The translations under genes were made by a program, and so were the position numbers. Below, piece by piece: positions 17,858 to 26,300 of a stretch of 64,000 nucleotides of DNA. Under the pieces are notes generated by a model that was not told the DNA's origin, searched no databases, and saw only the letters and a program-made list of their open reading frames with translations. Source of the stretch: Ramlibacter sp. (GTDB lineage: Bacteria > Pseudomonadota > Gammaproteobacteria > Burkholderiales > Burkholderiaceae_C); the NCBI GenBank assembly GCA_019635415.1, contig JAHBZN010000001.1, positions 1,302,001 through 1,366,000 of the forward strand, in the 5' to 3' direction. Numbering within the stretch: position 1 is the stretch's first letter; every line of letters begins with the position of its first letter.

Positions 17858-18498
17858 TCCGCATCGTGGTGGCCGACGACCACGCCATCGTGCGCGAGGG
17901 CCTCAAGCGCATCGTCTCGTCGCTGGCGGACATGGCGGTCGTGGGCGAAGCCGCGGATGGCACCGAGGTGATGCGCCTGGTGCGTGACGTGGATTTCGAC
18001 GTGCTGATGCTGGACCTGTCCATGCCGGGACGCAGCGGGATGGAGCTGATCCGGCTGGTGCACGCGGAGAAGCCGCGCTTGCGGATTCTGGTGCTGAGCA
18101 TGCACCAGGAGCTGCAGTACGCGGTGCGGTCGATCAAGTCCGGCGCCAGCGGTTACCTCACCAAGGAGAGCGCCCCGGGCCTGCTCGAGGAAGCGATCCG
18201 CAAGATCGCCTCGGGCGGGGCGTTCGTCAGCGCTGAAGTGGCGCAGCAACTGGCACTGGGTGCCATGCCGGGGGGACAGGCGCTGCCCCATGAGGATCTG
18301 TCCGCCCGTGAGTTCGAGGTCTTCCGGCTGCTGGTCGCCGGGGCATCGGTCACCGATGCAGCGGGTCGCCTGAACCTGTCGGTCAAGACCATCAGCACCC
18401 ACAAATCCAATCTCATGCAGAAGATGGGGTTGAGCAACACCGCCGAGCTGGTCCGCTACGCCATGAAGCACGGCCTGGTGGAGCAACTGGACCCTTGA
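17854..18498 (+). CDS. NarL/LuxR-family response regulator
   Basis: DNA-binding response regulator of 214 residues, partner of the preceding kinase. The receiver domain has the acidic pair Asp8-Asp9, phospho-acceptor Asp54 in 'LMLDLSMPG' and the conserved lysine in 'GYLTKES'. The C-terminal LuxR helix-turn-helix is at about residues 148-205 ('LSAREFEVFRLLVAG', 'LSVKTISTHKSNLMQKMG'). Start and stop follow the four-base overlap with the kinase gene. Candidate target: the palindrome 14 bp after its stop codon, in front of the receiver-fnr pair. Confidence 0.93.
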   Translation: MIRIVVADDHAIVREGLKRIVSSLADMAVVGEAADGTEVMRLVRDVDFDVLMLDLSMPGRSGMELIRLVHAEKPRLRILVLSMHQELQYAVRSIKSGASGYLTKESAPGLLEEAIRKIASGGAFVSAEVAQQLALGAMPGGQALPHEDLSAREFEVFRLLVAGASVTDAAGRLNLSVKTISTHKSNLMQKMGLSNTAELVRYAMKHGLVEQLDP

Positions 18499-18511
18499 GC
18501 GGGCCACGTCC

Positions 18512-18527
18512 CTAGGAATTTTCCTAG
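18512..18527. promoter_or_regulatory. Candidate operator palindrome
   Basis: CTAGGAA-TT-TTCCTAG: 7-bp perfect arms around 2 bases, inside the 129-bp gap between the response regulator and the receiver gene. With a 2-nt loop and no T-tract it is better read as a protein-binding site than as a terminator. NarL-family regulators bind short dyads of this kind, so the neighbouring regulator is the natural candidate. Inference. Confidence 0.4.
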
Positions 18528-18627
18528 CCGGCCTCGGCCGCCTCCCAGATCGAAACAGGAAAGCGCCTAAGCCGCATTTCGGCGTTCGCTGATGGTGGGC
18601 GGAGGGCCGGGCTGCGACAGTAACGGC

Positions 18628-19032
18628 ATGCCCCACCGCCACAGTCCCATCACCACATTCCTGGCGGATGACTCAAGCCTCATCCGCCGCCGCGTCGCTG
18701 CCATGCTGCGCGAGCAAGGCATGGAAGTCCTGGGAGAGGCCGAGACACCGCAGTCCTCGGTCGACGCCATTCTCAGGCTGCGCCCCGATGTCGTCGTGCT
18801 CGACATCCAGTTGCGGGGCGGGGCCGGGCTCCAGGTGCTGCGCGAGGTCCGCAGGGCGGCCCCGGGCGTGGTGTTCGTGGTGCTCAGCAACAGCTCGGGC
18901 CCGGCCTACCGCAAGCGCTACCTGTCCGAGGGAGCAGCCGCCTTCCTCGACAAAACCACCGAATTTGATCAGCTCGCACGGTCCATCGACCGTGCCATCC
19001 AAGGGAGTCACCATGTTTGCTGCCACGATTGA
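18628..19032 (+). CDS. Single-domain response regulator (receiver only)
   Basis: A 134-residue CheY-like receiver with no output domain. Key residues are present: Asp14-Asp15, phospho-acceptor Asp59 in 'VVVLDIQL', a serine at the Thr/Ser switch position ('LSNSS') and Lys109 in 'FLDKTTEF'. Start chosen at 'MPHRHSP'; an ATG 36 nt earlier in frame would add an unlikely Gly-rich leader. Its last 20 bp overlap the start of the following FNR gene, so the two are translationally coupled. It may act as a phosphate sink or partner for the nearby kinase. The C-terminal 'HHVCCHD' is an odd Cys/His tail created by the overlap. Confidence 0.82.
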   Translation: MPHRHSPITTFLADDSSLIRRRVAAMLREQGMEVLGEAETPQSSVDAILRLRPDVVVLDIQLRGGAGLQVLREVRRAAPGVVFVVLSNSSGPAYRKRYLSEGAAAFLDKTTEFDQLARSIDRAIQGSHHVCCHD

Positions 19033-19789
19033 AGCGCCTGTCCGCCTGTCCCGTCCCAGGGCTTCGGAGGCAGCGCCAGCGCCTGCCCTGACCACCAACT
19101 GCTCGGCGTGTCATCTGCGCGAGCTGTGCCTGCCGCACGGCATGCCATCGGAAGACCTCGGGCGGCTGGACGCGCTCGGCTTCGCGCGGCGCCGGCTGCC
19201 TGCCGGACGGCAGCTTTACCAGGCAGGCGACCGTTTCCAGTACATCTATGCGGTACGAAGCGGCACCTTCAAGTCCAGTCTTGCGCTGGCGGATGGGCGT
19301 GAGCAGGTCAGTGGCTTCCACATGGCGGGCGAACTCATGGGTCTGGACGGTGTGGCCCAGGGGCGGCACGCCAGCAGCGCGGTGGCGCTCGAGGATGCCG
19401 AGGTCTGCGCCATTCCCTACGCGACGCTGATGGACCTGTCCTCCGGAAGCGCGGCCCTGCAGCATGTGGTCAGCCGGCTGATGAGCCGCGAGATCGTGCG
19501 CGAACACAGCCTGATGATGCTTTTGGGCAGCATGAATGCCGAGGAGCGGCTGGCCGCGTTCCTGCTCAATCTATCGCAGCGCCTCAAGGCCCGGGGCTAT
19601 TCCGCCCATGAGTTCCACCTGCGCATGTCGCGCGCCGAGATCGGCAGCTACCTGGGCATGAAGCTCGAAACGGTGAGCCGCACGTTCTCATCGTTCCAGC
19701 AGCAGCGGCTGCTGGAGGTCGACAAGCGGCACATCCGGATCGTGGACCTGCCGGGGCTGACCCGGGCTCTCGAAGTGCAGGCTCACTGA
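19013..19789 (+). CDS. fnr: FNR-type oxygen-sensing regulator (paralogue 1)
   Basis: Crp/Fnr-family transcription factor of 258 residues with all four [4Fe-4S] ligands: Cys30, Cys33 and Cys39 in 'NCSACHLRELC', and Cys132 in 'AEVCAIPY'. The recognition helix 'EIGSYLGMKLETVSRTF' keeps the Glu-Ser-Arg contact residues (219, 222, 223) that read TTGAT half-sites. It should therefore bind the same boxes as E. coli FNR when oxygen is low. The start follows AAGGGAG and lies inside the receiver gene. It ends 20 bp from the stop of a convergent FNR paralogue, with which it shares long identical stretches. Confidence 0.93.
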   Translation: MFAATIEAPVRLSRPRASEAAPAPALTTNCSACHLRELCLPHGMPSEDLGRLDALGFARRRLPAGRQLYQAGDRFQYIYAVRSGTFKSSLALADGREQVSGFHMAGELMGLDGVAQGRHASSAVALEDAEVCAIPYATLMDLSSGSAALQHVVSRLMSREIVREHSLMMLLGSMNAEERLAAFLLNLSQRLKARGYSAHEFHLRMSRAEIGSYLGMKLETVSRTFSSFQQQRLLEVDKRHIRIVDLPGLTRALEVQAH

Positions 19790-19809
19790 GCCCGCGTCGG
19801 GCCGACGGA

Positions 19810-20577
19810 TCAGCTGTTCCCGCAGGGGCGTTCGTTGACGATGTCCCGCAGGCCCTGGGCGTTGAGAATCCGGATGTGCCGGTGGCGTACACGCAGGAGG
19901 CCTTCGTCGACGAATTTCGAGAAGGTGCGGCTCACCGTTTCGAGCTTCATGCCCAGGTAGCTCCCGATCTCCTCGCGGGTCATGCGCAGGACCAGCTCGC
20001 TGGCCGAAAAGCCGCGCGCGTGAAGGCGCTGGACCAGGTTCAGCAGAAAGGCGGCCAGGCGTTCCTCGGCCCGCATACTGCCCAGCAACAGCATCACGCC
20101 GTGCTCGCGCACGATCTCGCGGCTCATGATGCGGTGCACATGGTGCTGCAGGGCATCGACCTGCCTGGAGATTTCACCGAGCTGGCGGAACGGCATCACG
20201 CAAACCTCGGCATCCTCGAGCGCGATGGCGTCGCAGGTATGCCGGTCGTTGACGATGCCGTCCAGGCCGATGATTTCCCCGGCCATCTGGAACCCTGTGA
20301 CCTGGTCGCGACCGTCCTCGACACCGACGCAGGTCTTGAAGAATCCTGTGCGGATGGCGAACAGCGAATGGAAAGCCTCGCCGTTGCGAAACAGCGCGCC
20401 GCCGCGCCGGACCTTGCGGCGCGTGGTCACCACCTGGTCGATCTGGCGCAACTGCTCGGTGCTCAGCCCGAGTGGCATGCACAGCTCGCGCAGGTTGCAG
20501 TTGGAGCAGGCCACTCGCATGGCGTGTTCGTCGGGCAACCGCGAGAGCGTGGCGGGAAGGGTGGGGTCGGGCGGCAT
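19810..20577 (-). CDS. fnr: FNR-type oxygen-sensing regulator (paralogue 2)
   Basis: Second full-length FNR of 255 residues. Ligands are Cys24, Cys27 and Cys33 in 'ACSNCNLRELC' and Cys126 in 'AEVCVMPF'; an extra Cys pair (about 83 and 115) is not shared with paralogue 1. The DNA-reading residues in 'KLETVSRTFS' are intact. It is divergent from hemN, and two FNR boxes lie between them, the nearer one centred 40 bp before its ATG, so autoregulation is likely. No Shine-Dalgarno sequence is visible ('CAGCTGCC' precedes the ATG). This one, beside hemN, resembles the usual betaproteobacterial Fnr/Btr position. Confidence 0.93.
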   Translation of the reverse strand: MPPDPTLPATLSRLPDEHAMRVACSNCNLRELCMPLGLSTEQLRQIDQVVTTRRKVRRGGALFRNGEAFHSLFAIRTGFFKTCVGVEDGRDQVTGFQMAGEIIGLDGIVNDRHTCDAIALEDAEVCVMPFRQLGEISRQVDALQHHVHRIMSREIVREHGVMLLLGSMRAEERLAAFLLNLVQRLHARGFSASELVLRMTREEIGSYLGMKLETVSRTFSKFVDEGLLRVRHRHIRILNAQGLRDIVNERPCGNS

Positions 20578-20610
20578 GGCAGCTGTTGGCGTGGCTCGGG
20601 CGGGGTGCCC

Positions 20611-20624
20611 GTGATGCAGATCAA
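20611..20624 (-). promoter_or_regulatory. FNR box proximal to fnr paralogue 2
   Basis: GTGATGCAGATCAA on the plus strand (TTGATCTGCATCAC in the direction of fnr): 9 of 10 fixed positions. It is centred 40 bp before the fnr ATG and 41 bp from the centre of the second box, so two FNR dimers would sit on the same face about four helical turns apart. No good -10 is visible for fnr at the class II spacing. Confidence 0.7.
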
Positions 20625-20651
20625 ATTGTCCCGGCCGGGAGGCCGGCCCGG

Positions 20652-20665
20652 TTGATCCAGATCAA
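20652..20665 (+). promoter_or_regulatory. FNR box upstream of hemN
   Basis: TTGATCCAGATCAA is a perfect match to the FNR consensus. A -41.5 promoter would start at 20700, directly before the ATG at 20701, with CACAGT (20688-20693) as the -10. The site also lies about 82 bp upstream of the fnr start on the other strand, where it could take part in autoregulation. Confidence 0.88.
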
Positions 20666-20700
20666 GGGCGCCGGCTCTGGACGGCGGCACAGTGAGCGTC

Positions 20701-22083
20701 ATGAATACTGTCACGCCAGAGCTGCTGCGCCGGTTTGATGTTGCCGGCCCCAGGTACACCTCCTACCCGACCGCGGACCGGTTTGTCGAAGCCTTCGGCG
20801 CCACGGACTATCTCCAGGCGCTCGGGCAACGGCGCGACGGGCCGGCCGCGCTGGCCTTGCCGCTGTCGCTGTACGTGCACATCCCCTTCTGCGAATCGCT
20901 GTGCTACTACTGCGCCTGCAACAAGATCGTGACCCGGCACCACAGCCGGTCGGCCCACTATCTGCGCTACCTGAGTCGTGAGGTGGACCTTCATGTCGCG
21001 CAGATCGGGCTGGGCCAGACCGTGTCCCAGCTCCATCTCGGAGGAGGGACACCGACCTTCCTGAACGACGACGAACTCGGCGAGCTCATGGCCATGCTGC
21101 GTCGCAGCTTCAACCTGGCCCCTGGCGGGGAGTACTCGATCGAGGTGGACCCGCGAACGGTCGATGAAGAACGCCTGAAGGTCCTCGCCCGGCTCGGCTT
21201 CAACCGGATCAGCTTTGGTGTGCAGGACTTCGACCCGGATGTGCAGAAGGCCGTGCACCGCGTGCAGCCGGCCGAGCAGGTGTTCCAGCTCATGGAGCAG
21301 GCCCGGGCGATCGGCTTCGAGTCGGTCAACGTGGACCTGATCTATGGCCTGCCGCGCCAGACCCCCGAATCGTTCGCCCGCACGCTCAGGCAAGTGCAGC
21401 AACTGCGGCCCGACCGCATTGCCCTGTACGCGTATGCCCATCTGCCGGAGCGCTTCAAGCCGCAGCGGCGCATCGTTTCAGCCGACCTGCCCGGGGCGGC
21501 CGCCAAGGTGGACATGCTCTCGCAATCCCTGTCGGCGTTCATCAGCGCCGGCTACGTGTACGTCGGCATGGACCATTTCGCGCTGCCCAACGACGCGCTG
21601 GCCGTGGCCAAGCGCCAGGGGCGTCTGCATCGCAACTTTCAGGGCTACAGCACCCAGCCCGACTGCGACCTGATTGGCCTGGGGGTGTCGGCCATCGGCC
21701 GCATCGGCGCGACCTACAGCCAGAACGCCAAGACGCTGGACGAATACTGTGACCACCTGGACCAGGGACGGCTGCCGGTGGTGCGCGGGCTGGCGCTGAG
21801 CCGCGACGACCTGGCCCGCCGCGCGGTGATCATGGCCCTGATGTGCCAGGGTCAGGTGCTGTTCGAGTCGATCGAACTGGCGTGGCTGCTCGACTTCGGC
21901 AGCTACTTCGCCTCGGAGATGGAGCAGATCAGGGAACTGGCGGCCAAGGGCCTGGTAGTGGTGGACAGTGCCGGCATCCAGGTCACCGCCAACGGATGGT
22001 TCTTCGTGCGTGCCGTGGCCATGGTGTTCGACCGCTATCTGCAGGCGGACCGCAATCGCGCGAAGTTCTCGCGCATCATCTGA
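20701..22083 (+). CDS. hemN: Oxygen-independent coproporphyrinogen III oxidase
   Basis: Radical SAM enzyme that decarboxylates coproporphyrinogen III to protoporphyrinogen IX without oxygen. It supplies haem for cbb3 and other cytochromes at low O2. The 460-residue protein has the 'GPRYTSYPTADRF' N-terminal motif, the cluster motif 'CESLCYYCACNK' (CxxxCxxC plus a fourth Cys), the SAM-binding 'GGGTPTF' and a HemN C-terminal domain. An in-frame GTG at 20692 is the alternative start. I prefer the ATG at 20701 because the perfect FNR box predicts a transcript beginning at about 20700, after that GTG. Such a message would be essentially leaderless, and no Shine-Dalgarno sequence is seen. Confidence 0.95.
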   Translation: MNTVTPELLRRFDVAGPRYTSYPTADRFVEAFGATDYLQALGQRRDGPAALALPLSLYVHIPFCESLCYYCACNKIVTRHHSRSAHYLRYLSREVDLHVAQIGLGQTVSQLHLGGGTPTFLNDDELGELMAMLRRSFNLAPGGEYSIEVDPRTVDEERLKVLARLGFNRISFGVQDFDPDVQKAVHRVQPAEQVFQLMEQARAIGFESVNVDLIYGLPRQTPESFARTLRQVQQLRPDRIALYAYAHLPERFKPQRRIVSADLPGAAAKVDMLSQSLSAFISAGYVYVGMDHFALPNDALAVAKRQGRLHRNFQGYSTQPDCDLIGLGVSAIGRIGATYSQNAKTLDEYCDHLDQGRLPVVRGLALSRDDLARRAVIMALMCQGQVLFESIELAWLLDFGSYFASEMEQIRELAAKGLVVVDSAGIQVTANGWFFVRAVAMVFDRYLQADRNRAKFSRII

Positions 22084-22100
22084 CCTTCGCTGAGCACGCC

Positions 22101-22850
22101 ATGTCAGCCTCGCTTGCCCTCACCGCGCTGCTCATGGGGCTGGCCGGCGGGCCGCATTGCGCGGCCATGTGCGGCGCTGCCTGTGCGGGGGTGGTGCGCC
22201 TGTCGTCGAGGCCGGGCCGCGCGGTGGTGCAGATGCTCCCCGCGGGCGCTCAGGCCTTTCCTCCGGAGGCTGGTGGCGTGGCCCGCTCGGCCGTGCAATC
22301 CACCTTGCTGCTGCAGGCCGGGCGTCTGTTGAGCTACAGCGCCGCTGGCGCGCTGGCCGCTGCGGCCGTGCAAAGCCTGGCCTGGGTCACCAGCCAGGCC
22401 GCGGCCCTGCGCCCGCTGTGGACGCTGTTTCACGCAGGGCTGCTGGTCTGGGGGCTGATGCTGCTGCTCGTCGCCCGCCAGCCGGCCTGGCTCGATAGCG
22501 CGGGCCGGGCGCTGTGGGCGCGTGTGCAACCGCTGGCGCAGGCACCGGGCGGATTGCTGGCCACCGGCGCGCTCTGGGCCTTCCTGCCTTGCGGGCTGCT
22601 GTATTCGGCTCTGCTGGTCGCCGCGCTCAGCGGAGGCCCTGTGGCGGGGGCCCTGACCATGGCGCTGTTCGCCGTGGGCAGCGGGTTGTCGCTGATGCTG
22701 GCCCCCTGGCTTCTGAAGAAGGTCCATGAGCGGGTCAACCGGTGGCGCCAGGACTGGGGCACCCGCCTGGGGGGGCTGGTCCTCGTGGCCGTCGCCGGCT
22801 GGGCCTTGTGGATGGACCTGATGGCCCGCGTGGCCGAGTGGTGCCGCTAA
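22101..22850 (+). CDS. TauE/SafE-DsbD-like membrane protein
   Basis: A 249-residue protein with about six membrane helices and an N-terminal 'GGPHCAAMCGAACAG' motif. This motif is typical of the DsbD_2/UreH-like transmembrane family, often labelled sulfite exporter TauE/SafE. The paired cysteines suggest thiol-disulphide or metal handling rather than sulfite export. It lies 17 bp after hemN, and relatives recur beside cbb3 and FNR genes, so a role in cytochrome or copper-site maturation is plausible but unproven. Start chosen at the ATG that immediately precedes the hydrophobic first helix. Confidence 0.75.
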   Translation: MSASLALTALLMGLAGGPHCAAMCGAACAGVVRLSSRPGRAVVQMLPAGAQAFPPEAGGVARSAVQSTLLLQAGRLLSYSAAGALAAAAVQSLAWVTSQAAALRPLWTLFHAGLLVWGLMLLLVARQPAWLDSAGRALWARVQPLAQAPGGLLATGALWAFLPCGLLYSALLVAALSGGPVAGALTMALFAVGSGLSLMLAPWLLKKVHERVNRWRQDWGTRLGGLVLVAVAGWALWMDLMARVAEWCR

Positions 22851-22866
22851 CGCGTGATCGGTCGGG

Positions 22867-23310
22867 TCAGGCTTTCAGCACGTACCGCACAAACCCGTCA
22901 GCCGGCGTGAACTGGTCGTACAGGTCGCGGGCGATCAGGTTGTCCTGGTGCGTGACCCAGTAGATCCGGGCCCAGCCCTCGGGCCGCATGGCATTGCGCA
23001 ACCACTCGATCATGGCCTTGCCCGCTCCCTGGCCGCGCGCTGCTGGAGCCACGTACAGGTCCTCCAGGTAGCAGACGGCCTGCAGCTCCCAGGTGTTCTG
23101 GTGGACCACGCAATTGGCAAAGCCGACGACCTCGCCTCGCAGCACCGCCACGATGCACATGACCGACGCATCGGGGTCGAGAATGCGGGTCCAGGTGTGC
23201 TGGGTGACGGCTTCGCTGACGCTGGCGTTGTAGAAGTCGCAGTAGCCGCGCCAATGTTGGCGCCAGACGGCTTCATCGGTGGGCTGGGCAGGGCGGATCA
23301 GCAGGCTCAT
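22867..23310 (-). CDS. GNAT-family N-acetyltransferase
   Basis: A 147-residue acetyltransferase with the acetyl-CoA motif A 'LYVAPAARGQGAGKAM' near the centre and the downstream 'IYWVTHQDNLIARDLYDQ' typical of GNAT enzymes. Substrate unknown; relatives acetylate small molecules or protein N-termini. It overlaps the upstream dehydrogenase gene by 4 bp (ATGA), so it is the last gene of the GntR-dehydrogenase-acetyltransferase operon. Longer in-frame extensions upstream would run inside that gene in another frame and are not supported. Confidence 0.87.
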   Translation of the reverse strand: MSLLIRPAQPTDEAVWRQHWRGYCDFYNASVSEAVTQHTWTRILDPDASVMCIVAVLRGEVVGFANCVVHQNTWELQAVCYLEDLYVAPAARGQGAGKAMIEWLRNAMRPEGWARIYWVTHQDNLIARDLYDQFTPADGFVRYVLKA

Positions 23311-26300
23311 GCGCCCAATTGTGCCGCCAGCAGCTGCGCGACGTGGATGGCCTCGCGCGCGGCGCCATCGCGGATCTGGTGCCGGCAACTGGTGCCGTCG
23401 GCCACCACCACGGCATCGGGTTGCTTGCGGATCGCGGGCAGCAGGCTGAGCTCGGCCATCTGCAGCGAGATGTCGAGGTGCTCGGCTTCGTAGCCAAAGC
23501 TGCCCGCCATGCCGCAGCAACTGCTTTCGATCAGCTCGGGCTGCGCACCGGGGATCAGCTTCAGCACCTCCAGCACCGGACCGACCGCGCCAAACGCTTT
23601 TTGGTGACAGTGCCCGTGCACCAGCAGGGGGCCCTTCAGGGGGCGCAGCTGGCTTGTCAGGGCCTCGAGCCGGCCAGCCTGGGCTTCGCGCGCCAGGAAT
23701 TCCTCGAGCATCAGGGCCTGCCCGGCCACGGTCTGCGCGGCGTCACCCAGTCCCAGGGCCAGGGCTTCATCGCGCAGGGTCAGCAGGCATGAGGGCTCCA
23801 GCCCCACGATGGGGATGCCGCGTTCGGCAAAGGGCAACAGCGCCGCCACCAGTTCGCCGGCCCTGGCACGTGCCTCGGCCACCATGCCCGTGGCCAGATA
23901 GGTGCGCCCGCAGCACAGGTGGGGATTGCCGTTTGCTCCTGATTTTGTAGCAATATGTGCCGTATAGCCGCCGGCTGCGAGCACTTTCATGGCCGAAACG
24001 GCATTCGCCGACTCAAAAAATCCGTTGAAGGTGTCCACGAACAGAACCACCGGCCTGTCTGCCGCCAGCACCTGTTCGCGCGTGGCACCCGGTGTGCCCG
24101 AGTTGAACGCGTGCTGCCGTTGCCAGCGTGGCAGGCTGCGCCGGGCGGAAAACCCCGTGGCCCGTTCACCTGCGGCGGCCAGCCAGGCCCATCGGTTGCG
24201 CAGGTTGAGCAGCGGGGCGAAGCGGCTTGCCCAGCGCGCGTACTCGGGCAGTCGCGCCACCAGGGTGTCCTTGATCGAGCGCCCGTGGCGCGCCTTGTAG
24301 TGGTGGAGAAACTCCACCTTCATCCTGGCCATGTCGACGCCCGTGGGGCAGTCGCGCTTGCAGCCCTTGCAACCGACGCACAGGTCCATGGCCTCACGCA
24401 CGGCCTCGCTGGCCAGCGGACTGTCGGCGGGCAGGCCGTCGAGTTGCCCCGAGAGCGCAAGCCGCAGTGTGTTGGCGCGCCCGCGCGTGAGGTGCTTTTC
24501 GTCACGGGTCACGCGGTAGCTGGGGCACATGGTGCCGGCGTCGAACTTGCGGCAGTGGCCGTTGTTGTTGCACATCTCCACGGCCTTGGCAAAGCCGCCG
24601 GCCGGATCGCCACCGGTGCCGGGGGCGGTGGTGCGTTCGGTGACCGGGTCGTTCTGCACGTTCCAGGCGCTCCAGTCGAGCACCGGGGTCAGCGGGATCA
24701 CGCGGTAGCTCGGCGGGAAACGCATCAGCCGCGTGTCGTCCATGCGAGGCGGATCGACCATGCGCTGCGGGCTCAGGAGATTGATCGGATCGAAGAACCC
24801 CTTGATCTCGCGGAAGGCTTCCTGGATCCTGGGGCCGAACTGCCACTCGATCCACTCCCCACGGCACAGCCCGTCGCCATGTTCGCCACTGTAGGCGCCC
24901 TTGTACTTGCGCACCAGCGCCGCCGCCTCCTCGGCGATGGAGCGCATCTTGCTGGCGCCGCCCTGGGGGCCATCCTGGCGCATGTCCAGGATGGGGCGCA
25001 CATGCAGGGTCCCCACCGAGGCATGGGCGTACCAGGTGCCCTTGCTGCCATGGCGGCGGAAAACCTGGGTCAGTGCATCCGTGTATTCGGCCAGGTGCGG
25101 CAGCGGCACGGCGCAGTCCTCGATGAAGCTTACCGGCTTGCCGTCGCCCTTGAGGCTCATCATGATGTTGAGGCCTGCCTTGCGGACTTCCCACAGATTC
25201 TTCTGGGGTACCTCGTCGGTCATCCGCACCACCGACCCAGGCAGGCCCAGATCGCCCATGAGTTCGACCAACCGGTCGAGCTGGCGCACGAGGGTGGCCT
25301 TGTCCGCGCCAGCGAACTCCACCAGCAACACGGCGTCGGGTTGCCCGATCACCGCGGTGCGGATGATGGGGGCAAAGGCCGGGTTCTGCAGCGACAGCTC
25401 GATCATCGTGCGGTCGACCAGCTCCACGGCGGTGAGCGTGCCGTCGCCGAGCCTCACGATGTGCTGGGCTGAATCCATGGCCTGGTAGAAGGTCGGGAAA
25501 TTCACCACGCCCAGCACCTTGGCCTGCGGCAGCGGGGCCAGCTGCAGCGTGAGCGAGCGCGTCACGGCCAGGGTGCCTTCGCTGCCCACCAGCAGGTGAG
25601 CGAGGTTGACCGATCCGTCGGCCGTGTAGGGCTTCTCGCTCTGGTTGTGGAAGATGTCCAGGTTGTAGCCGGCCACGCGCCTCAGCACCTTGGGCCACTG
25701 GCGTTCGATCTCGGGGCGCAGGTTCATGGCCAGGTCGCGCACCCAGCGGCCCAGATCGCGTGCGTGGCCGGTGCAGTCTTCGTAGCGCTCGAAGCGGTGA
25801 AGGCGGCCGTCCGAGGTCCAGGCCTCCGCGCCGCGCACGTTGTGCACCATGTTGCCCCAGGCAACGCTGCGGCTGCCGCACGAGTTGTTGCCGGCCATGC
25901 CTCCGAGCGTGGCCTGCGCGCTGGTGGACACGTCCACCGGATACCAGAGCCCGAGCTTGCGCAGCGCGGCGTTCAGATGGTCCAGCACCATGCCAGGCTC
26001 CACCACGGCGGTGCGCGTCGAGGCATCGAAACTCAGGATGTTGCGCACGTGCTTGGCGCAATCGATGACCAGCCCTGCGCCAACGGTCTGTCCGCACTGG
26101 CTGGTGCCGCCGCCGCGCGGCACCACCGGCACCTTGAGGTCGCGGCAAATGTCGATGGCCAGCTGGATGTCGTCGGCGCTGCGGGGCACGAAGACCCCGA
26201 CGGGCATCACCTGGTAGATCGAGGCGTCGGTGGCATAGCGGCCCCGGTCGGCCGCAGAGAACAGGACCTCCCCGCGCGTTTGCGCGCCAAGACGCGCTGC

